Counted from the first letter of the stretch, positions 1 through 6,173 are shown. The stretch is DNA of 11,535 nt from Halobacteriales archaeon QH_10_67_13 (GCA_003021335.1 PXQL01000005.1:1-11535); one strand, 5' to 3'. The notes: a model not told the origin generated them from the letters alone. A program made the numbers and translations.

Positions 1-22
1 TCGAACTTCCGTAACTACGACG

Positions 23-413
23 ATGGAGTGCGAAACCGCGGGCGGCGCGCAGGTACCGGCGATCGGCCTCGGCACCTGGCAGATGGACGAGCCGACCGCC
101 TATGAGGCCGTCTCGACGGCTCTGGAGTCATCGTTCCACGCTTCTCACAGCATACAGCACACTCGCAAACAGTGGAGCGATCGACAACGAACTGCTCGCC
201 GAGATCGGTCGGCGGTACGACAAGACCGGCCCGCAGACGGCCCTGCGGTGGACGATCCACCACGAGAACGTCGTGACGATCCCGATGTCGACGACCCCGG
301 CCCACATCGCTGAGAATATCGATGTTTTCGATTTCCGCCTGACTGGGCCCGAGCACGACCGGATCGCGGATCGATCGACGCTCCGGACGGTGGCGGCCGC
401 GCGGCTGGGCTGA
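23..413 (+). pseudogene. Aldo/keto reductase, internally deleted and frameshifted
   Basis: The frame from ATG 23 starts like an NADPH-dependent aldo/keto reductase (VPAIGLGTWQM, then TAYEAVSTALE to about base 128). Family members then continue with the HIDTA.YGNE segment, the catalytic Tyr/Lys and the barrel core; none of these is present. From about base 145 another frame encodes a typical AKR C-terminus: TAYSTLANSGAIDNELLAEIG, then TALRWTIHHENVVTIPMSTT and AENIDVFDF, ending at the TGA at 411-413. The two parts differ in frame, and together make about 130 residues against about 270 in the family. This is a remnant left by an internal deletion and cannot fold into an active enzyme. It ends 5 bases before the convergent FKBP gene. 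The assignment to the family is firm; the exact junction is not. Confidence 0.85.
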
Positions 414-418
414 TCGAT

Positions 419-1423
419 CTACAGCTCTTCTGCCAGCTCGTCGGCGTCGACGTCCGCCTCCTCGAGGGCCTCTTCGAGGCCGCCGGCTCCGCCGGTGCCG
501 CCCATCATCCCGGGCATGCCCATCCCCATGCCGCCGCCGTCGATGATCTCCTCGACGACGATCCGGTCGATCCCTAGCAACTCCATCATCTGCTGGCCGA
601 TCTGCTGTTTCTGCATCATCCACTGCTGGTTCATCGTCAGCTGCGGCGTGGCCTCGATGTACAGCGACTCCTTCTCTACCTCGACGGTCTCGAGTTCGGG
701 GTCCGCCTCTTCATCCTCGCCCTCATCCGCTTCGTCCTCGTCGGGTTCGACAAGCTGTTCCTCCTCGACGGTGTCGGTCTCGAAGCGCAGTTGAAGATCC
801 AGATCCAGAAATAGCCGGAGCAGCTGCTCGGCCTGTTCCGTGCGGTCATCGACGGTGTCGAGCACCTCGTACTCGTACTCGATGTCGGCGCCGGCAAGCG
901 GGTGGTTGAAATCAACCCGAGCGCGTCCACCGACGATCGTCTCGACGAATCCCTGATCGCCGTCGACCTGGACCTGTGCGCCAGGGTACCGGTCGTCCTC
1001 GGGGATCCGGTCGGTGCTGATCGTCCGCACCTCGTCGTCGTCGTACTCGCCGAAGGCCTCGCCGGCCGGCACGACCGCCGTCCCGGACGCGCCGACGGTG
1101 CTCCCGACGATCTTCTCCTCGACGCCGGGGAACAGGTGTCCCTCGCCGAGCACGATCGTCCGGGGTTCGAACTCCTGGTCGGCGTTGACGCCCTCGTCGT
1201 CTGCCACCCCGGGATCGGTCGTGTCGACCAGCTGGTCGTCCTCGACGGTCCGGGCGGTGTAGTCTACGGTCACAAAGTCGCCCTCCTGTAGAGACTCCTC
1301 GTCCGTTTCCTCAACGTTCTCGTCCTCCTCAACGTTCTCCTCCTCGGTATCTTGGGCGTCCACGTCGTCTGCCTCAGGCTCGTTGGCCTCGTCGGCTGAC
1401 TCCTCGTCGTGGTCGTCGCTCAT
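419..1423 (-). CDS. Long-type FKBP peptidyl-prolyl cis-trans isomerase
   Basis: This is a 334-aa, very acidic, cytoplasmic prolyl isomerase/chaperone of the archaeal long FKBP (SlyD-like) type. Residues 1-45 are a nearly pure Asp/Glu tail. The FKBP core starts at 46 (QEGDFVTVDYTART) and includes VLGEGHLFPGVEEKIVG at 91-107. An insert-in-flap domain at about 119-190 carries the SlyD-type VDFNHPLAG at 170-178. An acidic linker (about 217-248) leads to a C-terminal domain with ATPQLTMNQQWM and a Gly/Met-rich stretch (297-315). The ATG at 1423 was chosen because the FKBP core follows directly and a TATA-like CTTAAG lies about 28 bases upstream. The open frame runs further upstream, into the rimI gene, but is shadow there. 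It helps fold proteins by isomerising Xaa-Pro bonds. The acidic tail and linker fit a high-salt cytoplasm. Confidence 0.93.
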   Translation of the reverse strand: MSDDHDEESADEANEPEADDVDAQDTEEENVEEDENVEETDEESLQEGDFVTVDYTARTVEDDQLVDTTDPGVADDEGVNADQEFEPRTIVLGEGHLFPGVEEKIVGSTVGASGTAVVPAGEAFGEYDDDEVRTISTDRIPEDDRYPGAQVQVDGDQGFVETIVGGRARVDFNHPLAGADIEYEYEVLDTVDDRTEQAEQLLRLFLDLDLQLRFETDTVEEEQLVEPDEDEADEGEDEEADPELETVEVEKESLYIEATPQLTMNQQWMMQKQQIGQQMMELLGIDRIVVEEIIDGGGMGMGMPGMMGGTGGAGGLEEALEEADVDADELAEEL

Positions 1424-1448
1424 GCCGACAATATGTGGCGCACCGACG

Positions 1449-1454
1449 CTTAAG
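1449..1454 (-). promoter_or_regulatory. TATA-like box of the FKBP gene
   Basis: CTTAAG is centred about 28 bases upstream of the FKBP ATG (1423) in the 61-base gap after rimI. The spacing fits a leaderless haloarchaeal transcript, so FKBP can be transcribed independently of rimI. Confidence 0.45.
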
Positions 1455-1484
1455 AACACCGTTTCTGCGCTCTCCTCGCCAGGC

Positions 1485-1952
1485 CTACGCGGGCCGGACC
1501 AGCACCAGGGCGTCCTCGCCGTCGGCGTAGTAGCTCGCGGCCGTTCGGCGGTGCTCGAAGCCCCGAGACTCGTACAGCGAGCGGGCGGGGTCGTTGCTCT
1601 CTCGGACCTCGAGTTTGATCGCCGTCGCCCCCTGGTTCGACAGGACCGCGATCGCCCGATCGAGCAGCCGACCGCCGATCCCCTGGCTGCGGCTCCCCGG
1701 CGCGACCGCGAGGTCCTTGACGTGCCCGACCTGGCGGGCGGAGTCGGCAAGCAGGTTCGCCACGACGAACCCGACGATGCCGCCGCCGTCGGCGACGAGA
1801 AAGCCCGGAGTGTTCAGGAACGTCTCGAAGGCGGCGTACGGCCAGGGTTCCGAAAAGGAGGCCTGCTCGATCCGGTGGACCGCGAGCAGGTCCATCCGCT
1901 CGGCCCGGCGGACGGTCGGGGTCGCCCGGTCGCCGGACAGGGGTGTCGTCAC
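1485..1952 (-). CDS. rimI: RimI-type ribosomal protein N-alpha-acetyltransferase (GNAT)
   Basis: This 155-aa protein has the length and architecture of RimI/Ard1 GNAT enzymes, which transfer acetyl from acetyl-CoA to protein N-termini in the cytoplasm. It begins VRRAERMDLLAVHRIEQASFSEPWP (14-38), the usual RimI opening. The acetyl-CoA binding motif A is HVKDLAVAPGSRSQGIGG (77-94), with the Q/R-x-x-G-x-G loop at 89-94. LEVRESNDPARSLYESRGF (114-132) holds the conserved Asn120 and Tyr127. The GTG at 1952 is chosen because a TATA-like TATTTAC sits about 25 bases upstream, which suggests a leaderless message. A longer overlapping frame starting at 1956 lacks GNAT motifs. The substrate cannot be read from sequence; archaeal members are broad-specificity N-terminal acetyltransferases. 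Confidence 0.9.
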   Translation of the reverse strand: MTTPLSGDRATPTVRRAERMDLLAVHRIEQASFSEPWPYAAFETFLNTPGFLVADGGGIVGFVVANLLADSARQVGHVKDLAVAPGSRSQGIGGRLLDRAIAVLSNQGATAIKLEVRESNDPARSLYESRGFEHRRTAASYYADGEDALVLVRPA

Positions 1953-1972
1953 GCACGTTGGTACGGCGGGCC

Positions 1973-1980
1973 GGTAAATA
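1973..1980 (-). promoter_or_regulatory. TATA-like box of rimI
   Basis: TATTTACC on the minus strand is centred about 25 bases before the rimI GTG, the expected spacing for a leaderless haloarchaeal promoter. Confidence 0.55.
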
Positions 1981-2047
1981 GATCTGGTCCTTTGAGACCG
2001 TCGCTCGTCTCTGTCGCCTGGCGGGTTCCGTGCCCCTCTGGCGGTCC

Positions 2048-2212
2048 TCAGGCCATCTCGTCGCGGCCCTCCGTGCCTCGTTCGAAGCTCCGCGTCGGGC
2101 CCTCGGTCGGGGCCCGGTGGCTGAGGTCTTTCATCGGCTCGGCTCGATCGGTCGCGTCGTCTGTGCTCTGCGTGTGTTGCGTGCCGTCGCGCTCGGGCTG
2201 TGTGTCTGTCAT
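2048..2212 (-). CDS. Small acidic protein, 54 aa, unrecognised
   Basis: I do not recognise a named family. The ATG at 2212 opens a 54-codon frame ending in TGA at 2048-2050, in an otherwise gene-free gap between rimI and tsr3. The N-terminal 25 residues are low-complexity Thr/Asp/Gln/Glu, looking disordered. Residues 27-46 (MKDLSHRAPTEGPTRSFERG) look like a compact conserved motif rather than random translation. There is no cysteine, membrane segment or signal peptide. Codons end mostly in G or C, as in neighbouring genes. No strong TATA box lies 25-30 bases upstream, so it may be read from the promoter at 2378-2386 together with the 22-codon ORF before it. Role unknown; a real short gene is more likely than not. 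Confidence 0.6.
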   Translation of the reverse strand: MTDTQPERDGTQHTQSTDDATDRAEPMKDLSHRAPTEGPTRSFERGTEGRDEMA

Positions 2213-2276
2213 CGTATGTCGGTGTGAGAGTAGCTGCTCGCCGGTACGTGCGGAGCCGGACTGTGGTGGAGTAGGT

Positions 2277-2298
2277 GTAGGGGTAGCTAGACCCCTAC
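2277..2298 (-). promoter_or_regulatory. Hairpin around the stop codon of a short upstream ORF
   Basis: GTAGGGGT and ACCCCTAC form a perfect 8-bp inverted repeat around a 6-base loop. Read on the minus strand, the UAG stop of the 22-codon ORF lies in the loop. No T-run follows, so an ordinary terminator is unlikely. It lies about 65 bases before the start of the 54-aa ORF, where it could act on translation or transcript elongation. The structure is read from sequence; the function is inference. Confidence 0.5.
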
Positions 2299-2355
2299 GA
2301 GAATATCGATCGCGAGCGCGAGTCGGATGTCGGTCGTGTCGTCGACTCGTGCCAT
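2287..2355 (-). CDS. Possible leaderless 22-aa leader peptide or microprotein
   Basis: ATG 2355 begins a 22-codon frame, MARVDDTTDIRLALAIDILV followed by GV, ending in TAG at 2287-2289. A strong TATA box (ATTTATATA on the minus strand) is centred about 27 bases upstream, placing the predicted transcript start at this ATG. The peptide has an acidic start and a hydrophobic end (LALAIDILVGV). The stop codon sits in the loop of an 8-bp hairpin, and a 54-aa ORF follows 74 bases downstream. It may be a leader peptide regulating that gene, a genuine microprotein, or chance. Length alone gives no proof of coding; the promoter spacing is the main evidence. Confidence 0.4.
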   Translation of the reverse strand: MARVDDTTDIRLALAIDILVGV

Positions 2356-2377
2356 ACTCCTCGATTTATCCGACCAG

Positions 2378-2386
2378 TATATAAAT
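2378..2386 (-). promoter_or_regulatory. Strong TATA box in the rimI-tsr3 gap
   Basis: TATATAAAT is the most canonical archaeal TATA element in the window. On the minus strand it stands about 27 bases before ATG 2355, the leaderless spacing. On the plus strand it is about 54 bases before the tsr3 GTG, which would give a 5' leader of about 28 bases. The near-symmetric sequence may serve both directions. Confidence 0.6.
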
Positions 2387-2435
2387 TCTTCCCCGCAACC
2401 GGAGCGGCTTTTGGGCCCGGGCGCCTACTCAACGT

Positions 2436-2951
2436 GTGGATTTGCACGTCCGGTACGGTGCCGACGACGATCCCAAAAAGTGCACGGCCCGGCAGCTGTC
2501 GAAGTTCGACCTCGTCGAGTTGCATCGCTCGGACGCGGCGACCCCGCCGGGAATCGTCCTCGATCCCTTCGCCGATCGGGCCCTGTCACCGGCCGACGCC
2601 GACGCCGACCGGCTGGTCGCCCTGGATGTCTCCTGGGAGAGTGCAAACGACGAGCCCGAAACTGTCGCGTCCGGGCTCGCCGGTCGGCACCGGTCGCTGC
2701 CGTTCCTGGTCGCGGCCAATCCAATAAACTACGGAACGCCGTTCCAGCTGACCACTGTCGAGGCACTTGCCGGAGCGCTCGCGATCCTGGGGGAGCGCGC
2801 CCGCGCCGAGCAGCTTCTCTCGAAGGTTCGGTGGGGCGAGACGTTCCTCGAGCTCAACGCCGAACCGCTCGATCGGTACGCGGCGTGTGCCGACTCGGGT
2901 GCGGTGATCGCCGTCCAGTCCGAGTACCTCGCCCGCGGATCCGAGGACTGA
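2436..2951 (+). CDS. tsr3: Tsr3 (DUF367), SSU rRNA aminocarboxypropyltransferase
   Basis: This 171-aa protein matches archaeal Tsr3, which transfers the 3-amino-3-carboxypropyl group of S-adenosylmethionine to a (methyl)pseudouridine in helix 31 of small-subunit rRNA, late in ribosome maturation. Family landmarks are in order: [14 protein letters not shown] (11-24), [11 protein letters not shown] (42-52), LDVSWE (63-68), the long SAM-site block [20 protein letters not shown] (86-105) with [10 protein letters not shown], and [11 protein letters not shown] (131-141). The length is normal for archaea. The start is GTG 2436; the protein's first residues match the family start, and an A/T-poor CTTTTG box lies about 26 bases upstream. 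The next plus-strand gene is ribosomal protein L40e, 61 bases downstream, which fits a ribosome-biogenesis context. The exact target position in this organism is inferred from known haloarchaeal rRNA modification. Confidence 0.93.
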   Translation: MDLHVRYGADDDPKKCTARQLSKFDLVELHRSDAATPPGIVLDPFADRALSPADADADRLVALDVSWESANDEPETVASGLAGRHRSLPFLVAANPINYGTPFQLTTVEALAGALAILGERARAEQLLSKVRWGETFLELNAEPLDRYAACADSGAVIAVQSEYLARGSED

Positions 2952-2983
2952 GACGGCTGACCGCCGAGTCCGAGACGGTAACG

Positions 2984-2989
2984 CTTATT
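2984..2989 (+). promoter_or_regulatory. TATA-like box of rpl40e
   Basis: CTTATT is centred about 27 bases before the L40e ATG, within the 61-base gap after tsr3. It would allow high, independent transcription of this ribosomal protein. Confidence 0.5.
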
Positions 2990-3012
2990 CGCGCCGCCGG
3001 CTATCATGGCAT

Positions 3013-3162
3013 ATGGCAAGATTTGACACCGCCGAAGAGCGCATCTTCAACACGCAGATCTGCATGCGGTGTAACGCCCGCAACCCCCAGCGGGCAGACC
3101 AGTGTCGGAAGTGTGGCTACGGCAACCTCCGACCGAAGGCCCGCGAGAGCAGAAGCGCCTGA
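3013..3162 (+). CDS. rpl40e: 50S ribosomal protein L40e
   Basis: This 49-aa basic zinc-ribbon protein is the archaeal large-subunit protein L40e. Cys17, Cys20, Cys31 and Cys34 form two CxxC pairs in [10 protein letters not shown] and [20 protein letters not shown], the typical L40e zinc site and C-terminus. Short length and high Arg/Lys content contrast with the acidic neighbours and fit rRNA binding. The ATG at 3013 gives the usual N-terminus ([20 protein letters not shown]). A seven-T run follows 16 bases after the stop. Confidence 0.96.
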   Translation: MARFDTAEERIFNTQICMRCNARNPQRADQCRKCGYGNLRPKARESRSA

Positions 3163-3164
3163 GA

Positions 3165-3184
3165 CGGCTCGCGAGTCTTTTTTT
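3165..3184 (+). terminator. Terminator after rpl40e
   Basis: Seven consecutive T residues (3178-3184) follow the L40e stop, preceded by the 8-bp palindrome CTCGCGAG. Oligo-T tracts are the usual archaeal termination signal. It lies just beyond the end of the convergent hydrolase gene. Confidence 0.6.
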
Positions 3185-3204
3185 CATCGAACGATCCTAC
3201 ATCG

Positions 3205-3816
3205 TTACTCTTCCGGATACTTGGGTTCGTGACGCTCGGCCCGCGAGAGCGCCCGGTCGACGATCGTGTGGACATCCCCCGAAAACGAGTCGCCGTGTCC
3301 GGGGTACAGCCGGTCGACGCTCTCGGGCATCCGATCGAGCAGGTCGCTTAGACTCTTGATCAGCCGCTCCCGGGAGGCGCCGGGGATGTCAGTCCGGCCG
3401 AAGCTGCCGCCGTCGTAGGCTCCGTCTTCGTAGACGACTACGTCCCCGGAGAAGACCGCCCGCTCGCCGACCAGCGAGACGTGATCTTCGGCGTGGCCGG
3501 GCGTGGAGACCACCTCGTAGTCCTCGTCGCCGATCGCGACGGCCTCGCCGTCTGTTAGCGCGTCCGTCCGGAGCGGGTGCTCGGCGTAGGCGAACACCTC
3601 GGGGTCGAACGCATCGACGACCGCCTCAAGTTGCTCGACGTGATCGGGGTGTTGGTGAGTGAGCACGACCCGATCGAGGCCGTCGACGCGTTCTGCGATC
3701 CGGGTCTCGATCCCCGCGATCGTCCCCGCGTCAACAAGCGTCGGAATCTCGCCGGCCGCGAGGTACGCGTTGCAGGTGAACGCCTCGGCGTCGGCAGTCA
3801 GATTGTGAACATCCAT
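3205..3816 (-). CDS. MBL-fold metallo-hydrolase, glyoxalase II-like
   Basis: This 203-aa cytoplasmic protein has the full metallo-beta-lactamase metal-site set: HQHPDH (His54, His56, Asp58, His59), His108 in TPGHAEDH, Asp125 in FSGDVV and His174 in YPGHGD. Seven ligands for a two-metal (usually zinc) site are therefore present and the enzyme should be active. Motif spacing resembles glyoxalase II and related thioester hydrolases, but it lacks the long C-terminal substrate domain of true glyoxalase II, so the substrate is open. The ATG at 3816 starts directly before the first strand. The gene is divergent from the DUF5786 gene across 122 bases and convergent with rpl40e. Family assignment is firm, precise activity is not. 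Confidence 0.9.
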   Translation of the reverse strand: MDVHNLTADAEAFTCNAYLAAGEIPTLVDAGTIAGIETRIAERVDGLDRVVLTHQHPDHVEQLEAVVDAFDPEVFAYAEHPLRTDALTDGEAVAIGDEDYEVVSTPGHAEDHVSLVGERAVFSGDVVVYEDGAYDGGSFGRTDIPGASRERLIKSLSDLLDRMPESVDRLYPGHGDSFSGDVHTIVDRALSRAERHEPKYPEE

Positions 3817-3905
3817 ACCCGGTCTTCGGATCCCGGCGGGCTTGAACGTCCGGGCTCGAACCCCCGACTCGACGGTAATGTATACTCGTTGATATCCCCC
3901 GCACC

Positions 3906-3914
3906 ATTTTTACC
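3906..3914 (+). promoter_or_regulatory. TATA-like box of the DUF5786-DUF99 operon
   Basis: ATTTTTACC is centred about 29 bases before ATG 3939 in the divergent gap. The spacing fits a leaderless or nearly leaderless transcript covering DUF5786 and DUF99. Confidence 0.45.
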
Positions 3915-3938
3915 ATCGAAGCTACTGTTGATACACGT

Positions 3939-4118
3939 ATGGGGTTCGGAAGCTACGACGAATCTGAACAAGACAACCAGGAGTACAACACCGATTTTGA
4001 CGACGAGGACGGCGTCGCGACCGGCGAGAGCGACCACAACGGCTCGGTCGATTTCGAGTTTACCGCGTCCAACGACGAACTGCTGAGCCAGCTCGACGAG
4101 ATCAAAGACGAGACGTGA
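3939..4118 (+). CDS. DUF5786-type small acidic protein
   Basis: This 59-aa protein starts MGFGSYDESEQDNQEYNTDF and ends with an amphipathic SNDELLSQLDEIKDE helix. That pattern matches the small haloarchaeal family I know as DUF5786, of unknown function. It is extremely acidic, has no cysteine and no membrane segment, and reads as a disordered N-terminal half followed by a short VDFEFTASN strand and a helix. Its TGA overlaps the GTG start of the DUF99 gene in a GTGA, so the two are translationally coupled and are likely made in fixed proportion. The family assignment is from memory of the N-terminal signature. The coupling suggests, but does not prove, a joint role. Confidence 0.8.
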   Translation: MGFGSYDESEQDNQEYNTDFDDEDGVATGESDHNGSVDFEFTASNDELLSQLDEIKDET

Positions 4119-4666
4119 GTCTCAAGCCCGGCGCGCGAGTGCTGGGTATCGCCGAATCCTACCGAGAGACCAAGAGCACCCTCGCTGGTGCTGTGGTCCG
4201 GATCGACCGGACCGTCGACGGGTTTGTCTTCGAGACGTGCACGGTCGGGGGCACCGACGCTACCGAGGCGATTCGCTCGGTGTTCGAACGTCTCGATCGC
4301 GAGGACGTTCAGTTAGTTATGATCGCGGGCATCGCGCCGGCCTGGTTCAATATCGTCGACCTCCGCGAGCTCCGCGAGACGACCGGTCTGCCCGTCCTGT
4401 CGGTGAGCTTCGAGGAGAGTCCGGGCCTTGAGGCCGCGATCGCCGATGCCTTCGAGGGCGAGGAACGGGCCCGCCGGCTCGAGACCTACCGCGCCCAGCC
4501 GCCCCGCCACCGGGTCGAGACCGAGCCGCCGGTGTTCGTCCGCGGGGTCGGGTGCGGAAACGAGCGAGCGGCAACAGTCGTCCGACACACGACCGAGACC
4601 GACCGCCCGGAGCCGGTGCGGGTGGCCCAGCTCGCGGCCCGGGCCGCCGACTGGTTCCGCCGGTAG
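4115..4666 (+). CDS. DUF99 (UPF0215) family protein
   Basis: This 183-aa protein belongs to the archaeal DUF99/UPF0215 family, whose fold has been likened to endonuclease V/RNase H-like nucleases but whose activity is not established. Family marks are VLGIAESY (9-16), the TVGGTDATEAI block (43-53), the central VMIAGIAPAWFNIVDLRELR (68-87), TGLPVLSVSFE (90-100) and the C-terminal VRVAQLAARA (168-177). It starts at GTG 4115, overlapping the DUF5786 stop by four bases. A uracil-DNA glycosylase starts 47 bases after its stop on the same strand, so a nucleic-acid role is plausible. That part is inference from context and the fold analogy. Confidence 0.88.
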   Translation: MSLKPGARVLGIAESYRETKSTLAGAVVRIDRTVDGFVFETCTVGGTDATEAIRSVFERLDREDVQLVMIAGIAPAWFNIVDLRELRETTGLPVLSVSFEESPGLEAAIADAFEGEERARRLETYRAQPPRHRVETEPPVFVRGVGCGNERAATVVRHTTETDRPEPVRVAQLAARAADWFRR

Positions 4667-4713
4667 TCCGGCGGTGTCGACAGAGCCTTTGCGGTCGGGT
4701 GTTTCTCCCGGGT

Positions 4714-5313
4714 ATGACCAATCACTCCTGTTGGAACGCAGAGACCGCCGAGGTTGGGGGCTGTGAGCGCTGTCCGGCGCTCATCGAATCTCGATCGCGG
4801 ATCGTCAACGGCGTTGGTCCGCGGGACGCGGCACTGCTGTTCGTCGGCGAGGCGCCGGGCGCGCGAGAGGACGAGCGCGGCGAGCCGTTCGTCGGCCGGA
4901 GCGGCGACGTGCTCGACGAGGCGCTGCGGGCCGCCGGGCTCCACCGCGAGGACGTGCGAATCACGAACTGCGTGCGGTGTCGGCCCCCGGAGAACCGCGA
5001 TCCGACTGCCGCCGAGCGGTCGAACTGTGCCGGCTATCTTGACCGCGAAATCGCGGCCGTCGACCCCGCGCTCGTGATCGCCCTGGGAAAGGTACCCGCA
5101 GAACGGCTGCTCGATCGCGACGTTCCGGTCACCGGCGAGGCCGGACAGATCGACCGCGTGCGGATCGGCGGGACCGACCGTCCGGTGTTGGTCTCGGTCC
5201 ACCCGGCCGCGACGCTGTACGACCCAAGCCGGCGCGACCGCTTCGAGGACGCGCTCGTCACCGCCGCCGACTACGCCGGCGAGAGCGGCCAGTCGACGTT
5301 CGGTCAGTTCTGA
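4714..5313 (+). CDS. Family 4 uracil-DNA glycosylase with 4Fe-4S cluster
   Basis: This 199-aa enzyme excises uracil from DNA, the first step of base-excision repair of deaminated cytosine. Motif A is GEAPGAREDERGEPFVGRSG (45-64), the family 4 (UDGa) form rather than the GLAPA form of family 5. Motif B is SVHPAATLY (161-169). Cys17, Cys20, Cys89 and Cys105 have the arrangement that binds the family's 4Fe-4S cluster (GCERC, VRCRPPENR, SNCAGYL). Length is normal. The ATG at 4714 puts the first Cys pair at the usual distance from the N-terminus. The gene's last 10 bases overlap the convergent VOC gene. It follows DUF99 by 47 bases and may share its transcript. Confidence 0.95.
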   Translation: MTNHSCWNAETAEVGGCERCPALIESRSRIVNGVGPRDAALLFVGEAPGAREDERGEPFVGRSGDVLDEALRAAGLHREDVRITNCVRCRPPENRDPTAAERSNCAGYLDREIAAVDPALVIALGKVPAERLLDRDVPVTGEAGQIDRVRIGGTDRPVLVSVHPAATLYDPSRRDRFEDALVTAADYAGESGQSTFGQF

Positions 5314-6152
5314 GGCGGTCGCTCGATCACCCCGAGCCACCGCCCGACGGTCTCGTCGTCGAAGAAGGCCACCCGTCCGCGGGGCCACTCGATCGGCGCT
5401 TCGAGCGGATGTATCTGGCGTGCGGACTCCATATCGCGAGTTTCGAGCAGGCAGAGACAGGGCCCGGGCCGGAACCGATCGAGTCGATCGGCCAGCCACT
5501 CCGCGCCGGGGGTCACGAACGAGACCGGCCGTCCGGGCACCGACCCGACGGGCCCGAACTCGGGAACCTCCGCTCGGACCGGCCGCGGGACCCGGTAGAG
5601 CCGGCGGAAGGTCTCGACCGCCCGCTCGATCTCCCGCACGCCCAGCACCACCTCGCCGACGCCCGTCAGTGGTCCGTCGGCGACGCTCGGCGTGGTCGGG
5701 ACGCGGGCGGCGACCGGCGTACGGTCCGCGATCGCGAACGGCAGCAACAGTCGACGTTCGACCGCGCCGATCTCGGTCCGGTCCCACTCGACGAGTCGCC
5801 CGTCCGAGCGCCGCCGGCTCCCGGGGTGTGGCCCGTCGACGGGGAAGCCGGCCTCGACGACACGGGTCGTCTCGGCGACGATGTCATCGGTTCGGACACA
5901 CCACGCCGCCGGCCCGCCATCCCGGCGGATGTGCTCGGTCCAGGCCCAGGCGTCCCCGAGCTCGGCGTCCGCTCGGGGGGCGATCAGCTCGACGTACGAG
6001 CGGTCGTCGAAGCCGACCAGCGACATCTGGGTGCCGGCCTCCTCGTGGACGCCGCCGAACTCCGGGGCGAGCCCGACCCGCTCGAAGGCGGCGACGATCT
6101 CCTCGTGGTCGTGCCAGGCGATCGGCACGTGATCAAGCGTAAGTTCGTTCAC
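5304..6152 (-). CDS. VOC superfamily protein, glyoxalase-like domain
   Basis: This 282-aa protein resembles the Glyoxalase_3-type (PF13468) branch of the vicinal oxygen chelate superfamily. The opening LDHVPIAWHDHEEIVAAFERVGLAPEFGG and the following GTQMSLVGFDDRSYVELIAP are typical of the first beta-alpha-beta-beta-beta unit. A second unit is visible at about 160-250 (GVGEVVLGVREIERAVETFRR, then RFRPGPCLCLLETRD). His8 and Glu56 could be metal ligands in the first half. Substrate is unknown; relatives range from dioxygenases to lyases. The start is GTG 6152, with a TTTTCT box about 26 bases upstream, so it may be transcribed on its own although it follows the aminopeptidase gene by 58 bases. 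Its 3' end overlaps the UDG gene by 10 bases. Confidence 0.82.
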   Translation of the reverse strand: MNELTLDHVPIAWHDHEEIVAAFERVGLAPEFGGVHEEAGTQMSLVGFDDRSYVELIAPRADAELGDAWAWTEHIRRDGGPAAWCVRTDDIVAETTRVVEAGFPVDGPHPGSRRRSDGRLVEWDRTEIGAVERRLLLPFAIADRTPVAARVPTTPSVADGPLTGVGEVVLGVREIERAVETFRRLYRVPRPVRAEVPEFGPVGSVPGRPVSFVTPGAEWLADRLDRFRPGPCLCLLETRDMESARQIHPLEAPIEWPRGRVAFFDDETVGRWLGVIERPPQN

Positions 6153-6173
6153 GACCGCTCCAGGCGCCGGGCG

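Noticed and set aside
2277..2298. Hairpin as an intrinsic transcription terminator
   Set aside because: No T-run follows on either strand, and archaeal termination depends mainly on oligo-T.
1383..2384. Long plus-strand open frame, 333 codons, opposite rimI and the small minus-strand ORFs
   Set aside because: It covers rimI in antisense and its translation is Arg/Ser/Pro/Val-rich with no family motif; typical shadow in GC-rich DNA.
2295..2525. 76-codon minus-strand ORF overlapping the tsr3 start
   Set aside because: It overlaps tsr3 in antisense, has no promoter at a fitting distance and an unremarkable composition; the 22-codon frame at 2355 has the TATA box instead.
4486..5787. Long minus-strand open frame, 433 codons, opposite DUF99 and UDG
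   Set aside because: Arg-rich composition, covers two well-supported plus-strand genes and part of the VOC gene; no domain signature.
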